Assembly (NCBI GenBank): GCA_023388495.1
Contig: JAEWGC010000006.1
Span: forward strand, 77,029 to 141,028
Origin: Bacillota bacterium
GTDB taxonomy: Bacteria; Bacillota; Clostridia; Tissierellales; Tissierellaceae
DNA length: 64,000 nucleotides
Direction: 5' to 3'
The notes beneath the pieces were generated by a model. It searched no databases and was not told the origin of the DNA. It saw only the letters and a program-made list of their open reading frames with translations. How positions within the stretch are numbered: position 1 is the stretch's first letter; each line of letters opens with the position of its first letter. Below are positions 53,079 through 62,433 of the stretch, one piece after another. The position numbers were made by a program, and so were the translations under genes.

Positions 53079-53106
53079 GGGAACTACAAAGGTAGTCCCT
53101 TTTCAA
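53079..53106 (+). terminator. Terminator after the second molybdoenzyme operon
   Basis: GGGA-ACTAC / GTAGT-CCC stem with a one-base bulge, loop AAAG, then TTTTC. Confidence 0.7.
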
Positions 53107-53283
53107 CCTTAATACTATAAAGATTTAATGTCAGAATCTTAGGATAGCAAGTAATAAATGAATTTTAAAATAAAGACAATGAATATCTTACTATGTTATA
53201 ATAAAAGTGTTACTAAGTGAAAAACAAATAAATAGAGACAGAAGAAAAAATGATAATATAAAGTTATCCTAGAGGTGATTAAT

Positions 53284-54306
53284 ATGAAGGTAGTAAAAGT
53301 AGAAGATGCTGTGGGAATGGTATTGGGGCATGATATAACAGAAATAGTACCAGGAGAGTTTAAAGGAGTAGCCTTTAAAAAAGGGCATGTAATACAAGAA
53401 GCAGATATTGAAAGACTTCTTAGAATAGGAAAAGAGCATATATATATATTTGAAATAAATGAAAACACATTACATGAAGATGAGGCAGCCATAGCTATAG
53501 GCGATTTAATCTGTGGAGAAGGTATCTATTATACTGATCCTAAAGAGGGTAAAATTAATATTATGCCTAAGTATAGAGGCTTATTAAAAATAAATAGAGA
53601 AATATTAGATGAAATTAATGACCTAGGAGATATGATCTTAGCAACTATACACGGAGATAGATTTATTGAGGAAGGACATCTAATAGGTGGTTATAGAGTA
53701 ATTCCTTTAACTATTGAAAAAGAAAAAATTAGTGTTGCAGAAAAAATACTAAGGGAAAAGGGACCAATATTTGAAGTGAAACCCTTTAAGAAATTAAAGA
53801 CGGCTTTAATTATTACTGGTTCGGAGGTATATAAAGGTAGAATTGAGGATAAATTTGGTCCAGTTATAGAAAGAAAAGTTAAAGCCTTTGATTCAGAGAT
53901 TTTTTATAAGGTTATAGTTCCAGATGAATTAGAGACAATTAAAGATGAAATTATTAAGTCAAAGAACATGGGAGCAGAGCTTATAATAGTTACAGGTGGA
54001 ATGTCAGTAGATCCAGATGATAAAACACCTGGGGCAATTAAAGCAACAGGAGCTAATATAGTATCCTACGGAACTCCAGTTTTGCCTGGTGCCATGTTAC
54101 TTCTTGCTTATTTAGATAATATTCCTGTTATGGGACTTCCGGGATGTGTAATGTTTTCACATACTACAGCATTCGATTTGTTGCTACCTAGAATTTGTGC
54201 AGGTGAACAAATTTTTCGCAAGGATATTACAAGAATGGGTTACGGAGGACAATGTTTAAGCTGTAATGTTTGTACTTTTCCAGATTGTAATTTTGGAAAA
54301 CATTAA
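53284..54306 (+). CDS. MoeA/CinA-like molybdopterin-binding protein
   Basis: 340 aa. A SAF-like N-terminal part (EDAVGMVLGHDITEIVPGEFKG) is followed by a MoCF-biosynthesis domain (ALIITGSEVYKGRIEDKFGPV, LIIVTGGMSVDPDDKTPGAI, LPGAMLLLAYLDNIPVMGLPG). The C-terminus is Cys-rich (GGQCLSCNVCTFPDC) and may hold a metal. Near MoeA but shorter; exact step unknown. ATG 53284 after AGAGGTG. First gene of the Moco/Tat cluster. Confidence 0.83.
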   Translation: MKVVKVEDAVGMVLGHDITEIVPGEFKGVAFKKGHVIQEADIERLLRIGKEHIYIFEINENTLHEDEAAIAIGDLICGEGIYYTDPKEGKINIMPKYRGLLKINREILDEINDLGDMILATIHGDRFIEEGHLIGGYRVIPLTIEKEKISVAEKILREKGPIFEVKPFKKLKTALIITGSEVYKGRIEDKFGPVIERKVKAFDSEIFYKVIVPDELETIKDEIIKSKNMGAELIIVTGGMSVDPDDKTPGAIKATGANIVSYGTPVLPGAMLLLAYLDNIPVMGLPGCVMFSHTTAFDLLLPRICAGEQIFRKDITRMGYGGQCLSCNVCTFPDCNFGKH

Positions 54307-54317
54307 GGAGGAAAAAC

Positions 54318-55550
54318 ATGTTAGTAAATATATCTATAGAAGAAGCAAAGGAAATACTTCTAAATCAGGATATAAAAATAGATACAATAGAGATATCTAT
54401 CTTAGAAAGTTTAGGTTATGTTTTAGGAGAGGATATAATCTCAGATATTAATATGCCACCCTTTGATAGATCGCCTCTTGATGGATATGCTTTAAGATCT
54501 GAAGATATAAAATACGCCAGTAAAGAAAAACCTATAACATTAGAAGTAATAGACTATGTTCCAGCAGGATATGTAAGCTCTAAAAGGATAGAGAGTAGGC
54601 AAGCTATACGAATTATGACAGGTGCTAAAATACCTGAAGGAGCAGATATTATAATTAAATATGAGGATACTGAATTTACAGATAAGGATGTAAAGATATT
54701 CAATAACCTTAAACCTAATTCCAATATTGTTAAAAAGGGAGAAGATATTGAAGAAGGAGATATTGTTCTCAAAAAAGGTCATCTCATTGGTCCAGCTGAT
54801 ATTGGAATATTGGCTACACTAGGCAGAAGTATTGTAAAGGTATATTCTAAACCTAAGATAGCTATTTTAGCTACTGGAGATGAATTAATTGATATTGACG
54901 AAATTCCCAGAGAAGGGAAAATAAGAAATAGCAATTCCTATACTATTGCAGCACAAGTAAAGAGGATAGGTGGACAACCTAGGATATTAGGAATATGTAG
55001 TGATAAAATAGAGGACATAAAAAATAAACTGAAAGCTAGTTTGGAATGGGCAGACATGGTTATAACAACAGGTGGAGTCTCCGTAGGGGATGCAGATTTG
55101 GTAAAAGAGGCTTTTCAAGAAATAGGAGGAGAGATTCTATTCTGGAAGGTAAATATGAAACCTGGTACGCCTATTGCAGTTGCCAAATACGAAAATAAAT
55201 TGATATTTGGTTTATCAGGTAACCCGGCGGCCGCCAGTATAACTTTTGAAAAATTTGTAAGACCGACTATACTTAGATTAATGGGCAAGAGTAAACTTAA
55301 TCTAGTGAAGGTAGAGTCAACATTAGAAAATGTGTTTACTAAAGTAAGCAATCAAAATAGATATGTTAGAGCCGTAACCTATTATAAAGATGGACAGTTT
55401 TTTACCAAATTACCTGATAAACATAGTTCGGGAGTTTTAACTTCTTTATCAGGCACCAATTCACTATTCTATGTTAAAGCTGGTAATGGTCCATTTAAAG
55501 AAGGAGATAAAATAGAGGTTGAGATATTAGATTATCCGGAGGTAGAATAA
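54318..55550 (+). CDS. moeA: Molybdopterin molybdenumtransferase MoeA
   Basis: 410 aa, full-length MoeA. PPFDRSPLDGYALRSED, RIMTGAKIPEGAD, ILATGDEL, RNSNSYTIAAQVKRIGG, TTGGVSVGDADL and GLSGNPAAASITFEKF are the active-site loops. Inserts molybdate into adenylated molybdopterin. AAGGAGG upstream; the stop overlaps the mobB start. Confidence 0.95.
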   Translation: MLVNISIEEAKEILLNQDIKIDTIEISILESLGYVLGEDIISDINMPPFDRSPLDGYALRSEDIKYASKEKPITLEVIDYVPAGYVSSKRIESRQAIRIMTGAKIPEGADIIIKYEDTEFTDKDVKIFNNLKPNSNIVKKGEDIEEGDIVLKKGHLIGPADIGILATLGRSIVKVYSKPKIAILATGDELIDIDEIPREGKIRNSNSYTIAAQVKRIGGQPRILGICSDKIEDIKNKLKASLEWADMVITTGGVSVGDADLVKEAFQEIGGEILFWKVNMKPGTPIAVAKYENKLIFGLSGNPAAASITFEKFVRPTILRLMGKSKLNLVKVESTLENVFTKVSNQNRYVRAVTYYKDGQFFTKLPDKHSSGVLTSLSGTNSLFYVKAGNGPFKEGDKIEVEILDYPEVE

Positions 55551-56050
55551 TGATACCTGTGTTTTCAATTATTGGGAGTAGATCCAATACAGGAAAAACC
55601 ACTATTCTTTGCAAGATAATAAGAGAATTAAAAAATAGGGGATATAGGGTGGCAACTATAAAACATCATATGGGTGATTTTGATATAGACCATTCGGGAA
55701 AGGATACTTGGAAGCATGCTCAGGCAGGAGCTGATATAGTTATGATATCCTCTCCAGTTAAGATGGCCAAGATTGAGAAAGTACAGGAAGAATATAAGTT
55801 AGATGATATTATTAGTAAAATTGAAAATGTTGATATTATTATAACTGAAGGATATAAAAGAGAGAATAAACCAAAATTAGAGGTAATTAGAAAAGAGATT
55901 TCAGAAAAGCTTATTTCTAAAGAAGAAGATTTATTTGCAATAGTTACAGATTTTCCATTGAAAAATCAGATACCACAGTTTAATTTTGAACAAGTAATAG
56001 AAATAGTGGATCTAATTGAAAAAAGATTCTTAAAAAATGATTTAAATTAA
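55550..56050 (+). CDS. mobB: MobB, molybdopterin-guanine dinucleotide GTP-binding protein
   Basis: 166 aa P-loop GTPase: GSRSNTGKTTILCKII and IKHHMGDFDIDHSGKDTWKHAQAGAD are the MobB signature. Assists MobA in making the dinucleotide cofactor. Start shares TAATG with the moeA stop, so the two are coupled. Confidence 0.94.
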   Translation: MIPVFSIIGSRSNTGKTTILCKIIRELKNRGYRVATIKHHMGDFDIDHSGKDTWKHAQAGADIVMISSPVKMAKIEKVQEEYKLDDIISKIENVDIIITEGYKRENKPKLEVIRKEISEKLISKEEDLFAIVTDFPLKNQIPQFNFEQVIEIVDLIEKRFLKNDLN

Positions 56051-56063
56051 GGAGGAAATATAT

Positions 56064-56252
56064 ATGTTTGGAAAAATAGGTGCACCAGAGTTAATATTAA
56101 TACTTGGGATTGCTTTAGTAGTTTTTGGACCAGGAAAATTACCTGAAATCGGAAAAGCATTTGGAAAAGCAATAGGAGAATTTAAAAATCATGCTAACAA
56201 AATATCCGAAGATGTAAAAGTAGATTTAGAAGATAAAAAGGACAAAGAATAA
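56064..56252 (+). CDS. tatA: Twin-arginine translocase protein TatA (copy 2)
   Basis: 62 aa. Same first 59 residues as the copy at 42647, but with 23 different synonymous codons and a different last few residues. One membrane helix, FGPGKLPE hinge and amphipathic helix. Pairs with tatC 42 nt downstream. AAGGAGG before the start. Confidence 0.95.
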   Translation: MFGKIGAPELILILGIALVVFGPGKLPEIGKAFGKAIGEFKNHANKISEDVKVDLEDKKDKE

Positions 56253-56294
56253 AATGTATAGTGACTTAAATACTCAGCTTTAGGAGGGTACTCT

Positions 56295-57014
56295 ATGGAA
56301 GATAAGCAACTTACTCTGGTAGAGCATTTGAGTGAGTTAAGAAAAAGGATTATTATAATTTTCATAGCAATAATATTAGGAGCCGTTGTAAGCTATAAAT
56401 ACATTGATATTATCATTGAATATATGGTACGACCAGCAGCCAAATTGGAATTCATTTATTTAAGTCCTCCTGAGCTCTTTATAGCTTATATTAAGATAGC
56501 CATAACAGCTGGGATAATAATTTCTTCCCCGATTAGCTTGATGCAGATATGGATGTTTGTAAAACCAGGACTTAAGAAAAATGAACGTAGATATTTATTA
56601 TTAGCTCTATATATGGGAATAGTGTTTTTCCTAGTAGGAGCTATATTCGCATATTTTACAATAATTCCAATAACTATAGAGTTTTTCACTCAGGTTTCGG
56701 TAGAACAGATAGCTCCGCTATTTTCTTTTGATAGTTATTTAAGTTTTATTTCTTCTCTGTTATTTTCATTTGGTTTGGTGTTCGAACTTCCGCTACTGAT
56801 TATATTATTGACACAGTTGAACCTTGTTACAGCAAATACATTAAAGAAATATAGAAAAATAGTGGTTTTACTAATATTTATTGTGGCTGCCATACTAACA
56901 CCTCCAGATGTAGTATCACAAGTTTTGTTAGCATTACCAATGATATTTTTATATGAATTAAGTATATGGATTTCAGCTTGGATTGGGAGACGAAAGAAAC
57001 TAGTAAGAGTATAA
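56295..57014 (+). CDS. tatC: Twin-arginine translocase protein TatC
   Basis: 239 aa with six membrane helices. LVEHLSELRKRI at the N-terminus is the TatC signal-binding motif, and FVKPGLKKNERRY another conserved loop. Receives the RR signals of the two molybdoenzymes, the only clear Tat substrates in the window. RBS TAGGAGGG. Confidence 0.95.
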   Translation: MEDKQLTLVEHLSELRKRIIIIFIAIILGAVVSYKYIDIIIEYMVRPAAKLEFIYLSPPELFIAYIKIAITAGIIISSPISLMQIWMFVKPGLKKNERRYLLLALYMGIVFFLVGAIFAYFTIIPITIEFFTQVSVEQIAPLFSFDSYLSFISSLLFSFGLVFELPLLIILLTQLNLVTANTLKKYRKIVVLLIFIVAAILTPPDVVSQVLLALPMIFLYELSIWISAWIGRRKKLVRV

Positions 57015-57038
57015 AGGATAGAATAATCTCTATCCTTT
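57013..57038 (+). terminator. Hairpin after tatC
   Basis: 10-bp stem AAAGGATAGA / TCTATCCTTT, 6-nt loop; weak T tail. Confidence 0.5.
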
Positions 57039-57121
57039 ACATATATAAAAATGTTCTATTATATATTAGATATAGAAAATGTTATGAAAGTAATATTAGT
57101 CTAAAGAAAAAAGGTGATTAG

Positions 57122-58078
57122 ATGAAAGATTCTTTTGGGAGAGAAATAAATTATCTTAGAATTTCTCTAACAGATAGGTGTAATCTAAGGTGTAGATATT
57201 GTATGCCAGAGAATGGAGTTTCTAAATTTTCTCATGATGAAATGTTAACATTGGAAGAAGTCTACAAAATAACAAAGGCTTTTGTAGACTTAGGTGTAAA
57301 TAAAATAAGATTTACAGGTGGCGAGCCTCTCATAAGAAAAGGAGTCGTGGATTTAATATCTAAGGTGTCAAAATTAGATGGTGTAAAAGATTTAGCTATG
57401 ACTACAAATGGCATACTTCTAAAAGAATATGCCAAAGAGTTAAAGGAAGCAGGATTAAATCGAGTAAATATCAGTTTAGATACTCTAGATGAGGATAAAT
57501 ACAAGGCTATTACTAGAGGAGGTAAACTTAAGTCTGTTATAGAATCTATAGAAGAAGCGAGACGTGTAGGACTAACACCAATAAAAATAAATACAGTTCT
57601 TATTGGTGGATTTAATGATGATGAGATAGAGGATTTAGTGAGACTAACAGAAAAAGAAGAGATTGATTTAAGATTTATTGAATTAATGCCCATAGGTGAG
57701 GCAGCGGGATGGGCTAAGGAAAAATTTATTTCCAATAATATTATTTTAGAAAAGGTTAAAGAACTAATACCTGTACCAAGAGAGGATAAATCATCACCAG
57801 CTGTCTATTATAAATTACCAAATGGAAAAGGAAAAGTAGGTATAATAAATCCAATATCTTGCAAGTTCTGTGAAAATTGCAATAGGGTGAGACTAACATC
57901 TAAGGGGCAATTGAAGCTTTGTTTGCATTCAAATGTTGAGATAGATATAAGACAAGCCTTAAAAGAAGGTAAAGATTTAAAGGAGCTAATTTTAGATTCT
58001 ATAGAAAAAAAAGAAGAATCTCACCATCTGGAAGATGGAAAATATATAGACAGAAACATGAATCAAATAGGGGGCTAG
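57122..58078 (+). CDS. moaA: GTP 3',8-cyclase MoaA
   Basis: 318 aa radical SAM enzyme, first step of Moco synthesis. The SAM cluster is in DRCNLRCRYCMPE. The second, GTP-binding cluster is in CKFCENCNRVRLTSKGQLKLCL. FTGGEPLIRKG and MTTNGILL are typical. RBS AGGTGATT. Followed 3 nt later by moaC-MOSC, its pathway partner. Confidence 0.95.
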   Translation: MKDSFGREINYLRISLTDRCNLRCRYCMPENGVSKFSHDEMLTLEEVYKITKAFVDLGVNKIRFTGGEPLIRKGVVDLISKVSKLDGVKDLAMTTNGILLKEYAKELKEAGLNRVNISLDTLDEDKYKAITRGGKLKSVIESIEEARRVGLTPIKINTVLIGGFNDDEIEDLVRLTEKEEIDLRFIELMPIGEAAGWAKEKFISNNIILEKVKELIPVPREDKSSPAVYYKLPNGKGKVGIINPISCKFCENCNRVRLTSKGQLKLCLHSNVEIDIRQALKEGKDLKELILDSIEKKEESHHLEDGKYIDRNMNQIGG

Positions 58079-58081
58079 GAC

Positions 58082-58987
58082 ATGGACTTTACACATTTTA
58101 ACGAGCATGGAAGGGCTCATATGGTTGAAGTTGGTGAAAAAGAAGATACCAAAAGGAATGCCATAGCAAGAGGCAAAATCAAAATGAAAAAACAAACAGT
58201 TGAAAAAATTAAAGAAGGTCTAATTAAGAAGGGTGATGTTTTATCTGTAGCTCAAATAGGTGGGATAATGGGAGCTAAGAAAACCAGTGACTTAATCCCA
58301 ATGTGTCACAATATATTTTTAACAGGAGCAGATATTAGATTTAATGTGATGGAAGATGCTATAGAGGTAGAGGCAGAAGTTAAGACCATAGGAAAAACTG
58401 GAGTAGAGATGGAGGCCTTAACAGCAGTATCTCTTGCTTGTTTAACAATATATGATATGTGTAAGGCTGTTGATAAGGGCATGGTAATTGAAGATGTGAA
58501 GTTGATTAAAAAAACTGGTGGGAAGACAGGTGATTATATGTTAAAAGAAATTAATGGCAAAGTATTATCTGTTAATATTTCAGATAAAAAAGGAGTAATT
58601 AAAAACCCGATAAAAGAAGGTTTATTCATTGAGAATTTTGGTCTAGAAAATGATGCACATTCAGGGAATTGGCATAGACAAGTAAGTCTACTTGCTATTG
58701 AAAGTTTTGATAAAATGGAGAATCAGGGTATAGAAGGCTTAGTACCTGGAGTGTTTGCAGAGAACATAACAACGGAAGGGATAACCCTTTATGAGCTTCC
58801 TATAGGTACAAAGTTGAAAATAGGAGATACTATACAAGAGGTTACACAAATAGGTAAAGAATGTCATACTGGATGTGCTATATCTAAAAAGGTAGGAAAA
58901 TGTGTGATGCCTAAAGAAGGAATATTTACTAAAGTCCTAACAGGTGGAATCATAAAAGAAGGAGATAATATAGAGATAATATATTAA
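58082..58987 (+). CDS. moaC: MoaC-MOSC fusion protein
   Basis: 301 aa. Residues 1-155 are cyclic pyranopterin monophosphate synthase MoaC (RNAIARGKIKMK, AQIGGIMGAKKTSDLIPMCHN, MEALTAVSLACLTIYDMCKAVDKGM). Residues 160-301 are a MOSC domain (GLENDAHSGNWHRQVSLLA, PGVFAENITTEG, IGKECHTGCAI) with the conserved Cys that handles sulfur or Moco. The fusion is known in clostridia and couples an early step to a late one. moaD, moaE and moeB are not in the window. Confidence 0.93.
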   Translation: MDFTHFNEHGRAHMVEVGEKEDTKRNAIARGKIKMKKQTVEKIKEGLIKKGDVLSVAQIGGIMGAKKTSDLIPMCHNIFLTGADIRFNVMEDAIEVEAEVKTIGKTGVEMEALTAVSLACLTIYDMCKAVDKGMVIEDVKLIKKTGGKTGDYMLKEINGKVLSVNISDKKGVIKNPIKEGLFIENFGLENDAHSGNWHRQVSLLAIESFDKMENQGIEGLVPGVFAENITTEGITLYELPIGTKLKIGDTIQEVTQIGKECHTGCAISKKVGKCVMPKEGIFTKVLTGGIIKEGDNIEIIY

Positions 58988-58995
58988 AAAATAAG

Positions 58996-59030
58996 TAACA
59001 GCAATGTTTTATAAAACATTGCTGTTATTT
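58996..59030. terminator. Bidirectional terminator between moaC-MOSC and mnmA
   Basis: Perfect inverted repeat with 16-nt arms (TAACAGCAATGTTTTA and complement), followed by TTTTTA. Confidence 0.85.
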
Positions 59031-60140
59031 TTAGGAATTTAGATATGCATATTTTTCATCCAATGGTTCTATAGATTCTATAATGCAAGAACCAAGGCAT
59101 ACTTCATCTTGATATAATACTGCTGCTTGACCTGGGGTTACGGCCTTTACAGGATTATCATATACTATATGAAGTTTTCCGTTTTCCAACATATTTACAG
59201 TCACAGGTATATCAGATTGCCTATATCTAAATTTGGCAGTACATTTTAATGGCATATTTGGAGCCGCTTCTAGTATCCAAGAAGGTGATTCTCCAATTAA
59301 TGAGGTAGAATAAAGGGCAGGATTCATTTCTCCTTGGGCAACATATAGTATATTTTCTTTTATGCTTTTTCCAGCTACAAACCAAGGCTCTCCTGTACCT
59401 ACTCCACCTATTCCTATCCCTTTTCGTTGTCCTAGTGTATAATGAATAAGACCACTATGTCTACCAATTTTATTTCCTTCTATATCAATAATATCTCCTT
59501 CCTTTGCTAAGAGATATTTATCTAAGAATTCATCAAAGTCTCTTTCGCCTATGAAACAGATACCAGTAGAATCTTTCTTTTTTGCAGTATATAAATTATG
59601 CTTTTCTGCCAGCTCTCTGACTTCCTTTTTATCTAAATGACCTATAGGGAATAATGTCTTAGAAAGAGCTTTTTGACCTATTCTTGATAAAAAGTAGCTT
59701 TGGTCTTTATTAGTATCCTTTCCCCTAATAAGGTAAAAGCCATCATTCCTTTCTTCTACTTGGGCATAATGTCCCATGGCGATATAATCTGCCTCTAGAT
59801 TTAGGGCATATTCTAAAAAAGCATTAAACTTTATTTCCTGGTTACACATAATATCTGGATTAGGAGTTCTTCCTTTTTTATATTCATCTAAGAAATAAGT
59901 AAATACCCTATCCCAATATTCTTTTTCAAAGTTAATTGTATAAAATGGAATATCTAATTGGTCGGCAACTGCTCTGGCATCCTCAGCATCTGCTGTTGCT
60001 GTACATATGCCGTCTTCGTCCTTCTCATTCCAATTCTTCATAAAGAGTCCAATAACATCATATCCTGCTTCCTTTAAGAGTAATGCAGAAACTGATGAAT
60101 CAACTCCTCCACTCATGCCTAATATTACTTTTTTTGCCAT
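59031..60140 (-). CDS. mnmA: tRNA-uridine 2-sulfurtransferase MnmA
   Basis: 369 aa. PP-loop GMSGGVDSSVSALLL, catalytic Cys in PDIMCNQEIKF and second Cys in STGICFIGERDF, and the tRNA-binding C-terminal barrel (GQAAVLYQDEVCLGS). Thiolates U34 of Lys, Glu and Gln tRNAs. AAAAAGGAG before ATG 60140. 104 nt downstream of murF on the same strand. Confidence 0.96.
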   Translation of the reverse strand: MAKKVILGMSGGVDSSVSALLLKEAGYDVIGLFMKNWNEKDEDGICTATADAEDARAVADQLDIPFYTINFEKEYWDRVFTYFLDEYKKGRTPNPDIMCNQEIKFNAFLEYALNLEADYIAMGHYAQVEERNDGFYLIRGKDTNKDQSYFLSRIGQKALSKTLFPIGHLDKKEVRELAEKHNLYTAKKKDSTGICFIGERDFDEFLDKYLLAKEGDIIDIEGNKIGRHSGLIHYTLGQRKGIGIGGVGTGEPWFVAGKSIKENILYVAQGEMNPALYSTSLIGESPSWILEAAPNMPLKCTAKFRYRQSDIPVTVNMLENGKLHIVYDNPVKAVTPGQAAVLYQDEVCLGSCIIESIEPLDEKYAYLNS

Positions 60141-60244
60141 AATAATCTCCTTTTTAATACGTTTTCATATAAATATTATATCATAGTATTTTCTGTTTTT
60201 ATGGTAAATATCATATGATATTTTATTGGTATATAGAATAGGTA

Positions 60245-61630
60245 TTAATTCATTAAGCCTTCTACTACTTCTTCCATTGCCAGTGGTCTTGATGCCTTTA
60301 CTAGGATTAAGGCATTAGGTTCAACTACTTCCTTAATCTTTTTGATTAGACTAGGTTTATCAAAGAATGCCAATACTTTACCTTCAGGAAAATTAAGTTG
60401 TGCAGTTTCTGCAAAGTATTTGCCAAAGTCTCCTAGGGTAAATAAATAGTCAATTTGGTTAGGATCTATTGTTCTTCCAATATCTCTATGCATATCTGCT
60501 TGCTCATCACCCATGCCAAGCATATCTCCAAGTACGGCAATCTTTTGACTATATCCTTTAATAGAATACAAAGTATCTAAAGCAGCTAATACAGCGGAAG
60601 GATTAGATTTATAAGAATCATCCAAGATAGTAAAACCATCAGCATGGATTAATTCATTTCTCATACCTGTTTTTTCTACTTGTAGTAGTCCTTTTTCTAT
60701 GTTTTCATAGGAAATACCAAAATATCTAGCTACAGCTATAGCTGCTGTGGCATTAAGTACTTGATGTTCACCTAACATAGGTAAGAAAAACTCTTGTGAA
60801 GCAGGTTCCTTTAAATAGAATGAATCTCCCTTTTCGTTTACAAATGTTATTTCAGGTTGATAGTCATTATTTTCACTTGAACCATAAGTTTTAATATTAT
60901 ATTCCATAGGAATATTTTGGATTTCTTTTTTTAATATAGAGTCATCTCCATAATAGACAAATAAATCATTTGGCTTTAACCCCTTTAATATCTCTAGCTT
61001 TGCCTTAGCAATATTTTCCCTAGTTTTTAAACCTTCTAAATGGGCTTCGCCTATATTTGTAATTACAGCAGCATCTGGTCTAGCAATAGAAGTTAAAAGT
61101 TCTATTTGACCAAAGTTATCCATACCCATTTCTAAAACTGCCATTTCAGTATCTTCACCCATTGAAAGAATAGTTAGAGGTAATCCAATATAATTATTAA
61201 AATTACCTATAGTTTTATGAGTTTTGTACTGAGTTTTAAGTAGACTTGCTAAAATATCTTTAGTAGATGTCTTTCCGTTGCTTCCTGTAATTCCTATTAC
61301 CTTTGTATTTAGCTGGCTACGATAGGATTTGGCTAATTCTTGAAGGGCTAATGTAGTATCATCAACTAATATAAAAGGAAAGTCATTATCAGGCATAGGC
61401 TCGTTTTTGTTCCATAGACTAGCAACGGCTCCTTTCCCTATAGCCATGGTGATAAAATCATGACCATTAAAGTTTTCTCCTATTAGTGGTATAAATAGTT
61501 GATGAGCACTTATATTTCTAGAATCTGTAGAAACACCCCTAATAACAATTTTTTCAAATTTATTTGCTAATCCAGAACCACTGCACATTTTCTCAATTTC
61601 TTTTAGATTTCTCCTAATCAAAGTATTCAC
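60245..61630 (-). CDS. murF: UDP-MurNAc-tripeptide:D-Ala-D-Ala ligase MurF
   Basis: 461 aa. Mur ligase ATP site GITGSNGKTSTKDIL, KTIGNFNNYIGLPLT, VLEMGMDNFGQI and the C-terminal DDSYKSNPSAVLAAL. Adds the D-Ala-D-Ala made by Ddl. Its ATG overlaps the ddl stop (ATGA), so translation is coupled and ddl splicing would matter for murF output too. Confidence 0.96.
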   Translation of the reverse strand: MNTLIRRNLKEIEKMCSGSGLANKFEKIVIRGVSTDSRNISAHQLFIPLIGENFNGHDFITMAIGKGAVASLWNKNEPMPDNDFPFILVDDTTLALQELAKSYRSQLNTKVIGITGSNGKTSTKDILASLLKTQYKTHKTIGNFNNYIGLPLTILSMGEDTEMAVLEMGMDNFGQIELLTSIARPDAAVITNIGEAHLEGLKTRENIAKAKLEILKGLKPNDLFVYYGDDSILKKEIQNIPMEYNIKTYGSSENNDYQPEITFVNEKGDSFYLKEPASQEFFLPMLGEHQVLNATAAIAVARYFGISYENIEKGLLQVEKTGMRNELIHADGFTILDDSYKSNPSAVLAALDTLYSIKGYSQKIAVLGDMLGMGDEQADMHRDIGRTIDPNQIDYLFTLGDFGKYFAETAQLNFPEGKVLAFFDKPSLIKKIKEVVEPNALILVKASRPLAMEEVVEGLMN

Positions 61631-62158
61631 CTCTTATTTACTATGGCTTTCTTTTCAGCATATCTTTCTAAGGCTAAATTGATTAACCTTTCTATTAACT
61701 CTGCATAGGTAGTGCCATCAGTAGCACCCCATAAAACTGGAGTCATACTTACAGCTGTAAAACCAGGCATAGTATTTACCTCATTAACAAATATTTCATT
61801 TTCATCTGTAACAAATATATCTACACGAGCTAATCCATGACAGTTTAATATCTTGAATGCCTTTACAGCAGTTTCACGGACCTTATCACTAATTTCTGGT
61901 GTTAGTCTTGCAGGTATTACAGGTATTAGCTTGCCATCTATATATTTAGCATTATAGTCAAAAAACGGTCTTTCCATAATAAATTCCCCAGGCACAGATG
62001 CCTTTGGATGATTATTTCCTACTACTGATATTTGCATTTCACGTGCAACTACTTCCTCTTCAACAACTATTTTACGGTCATAAAGGAAGGCTTCTTTGAA
62101 AGATGTTTTAAGCTCTTCTTTATTTTCAGCTCTACTAATACCAACACTAGAACCGTTG
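61627..62158 (-). CDS. ddl: D-alanine--D-alanine ligase, 3' exon (gene split by IStron)
   Basis: About 177 codons of the C-terminal half of Ddl: NGSSVGISRAENKEEL, VVEEEVVAREMQISVVGN, MERPFFDYNAKYIDGK, ARVDIFV and NEVNTMPGFTAVSM (the ATP/Mg site). The frame is open to an intron boundary near 62158, where the expected KPCNGSSVG loop is cut and an unrelated sequence with a stop begins. The 5' exon must lie beyond 64000. No credible start exists in this part (an internal Met at 62037 is not one). The gene should work only if the intron is removed from the mRNA. Confidence 0.88.
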
Positions 62159-62171
62159 CATAAAACCTATA
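62158..62171. repeat. Inverted repeat, right copy (GCATAAAACCTATA)
   Basis: Exact inverse of 63711-63724. On the minus-strand RNA the two copies pair to a 14-bp helix that loops out tnpB and brings the 3' splice site next to the intron core. Confidence 0.75.
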
Positions 62172-62433
62172 AAAATCTATAAATATATAATAAGTTTTAT
62201 TTTAATTCCCTATTCATCCTATCCTATTTTGAATAATTTAAGTTATTCTACTTTAGTTTGGTATAATAGTCCAAGGGCTTAAATTCGGATACAACGCATC
62301 CTACATAGCATCATAATTCTTTGAAGCCCTAATCCTACCTACAAAGTAAGTAGTGATAGGTATCATGCCAGGAATGTCCAAGGGGACGAGATTTATCGAA
62401 GTCCGATTGGGAACATTCTACGGCTTTGGTGAT
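62159..62433 (-). ncRNA. Candidate omegaRNA (reRNA) of TnpB and intron 3' end
   Basis: 275 nt between the tnpB stop and the ddl exon. Hairpins by eye: GTCC-CCTT-GGAC, GGAT...ATCC, and a GGGCTT/AAGCCC long stem. In TnpB systems the omegaRNA scaffold ends at the element's right end and the next bases are the guide. Here the guide would be ddl sequence starting CAACGGTTCTAG. Scaffold limits not determinable by eye. Confidence 0.6.

Noticed and set aside
61627..62037. Independent 136-aa ATP-grasp gene starting at the internal Met
   Set aside because: The Ddl homology and open frame continue 40 codons upstream to the intron boundary, so this Met is internal.
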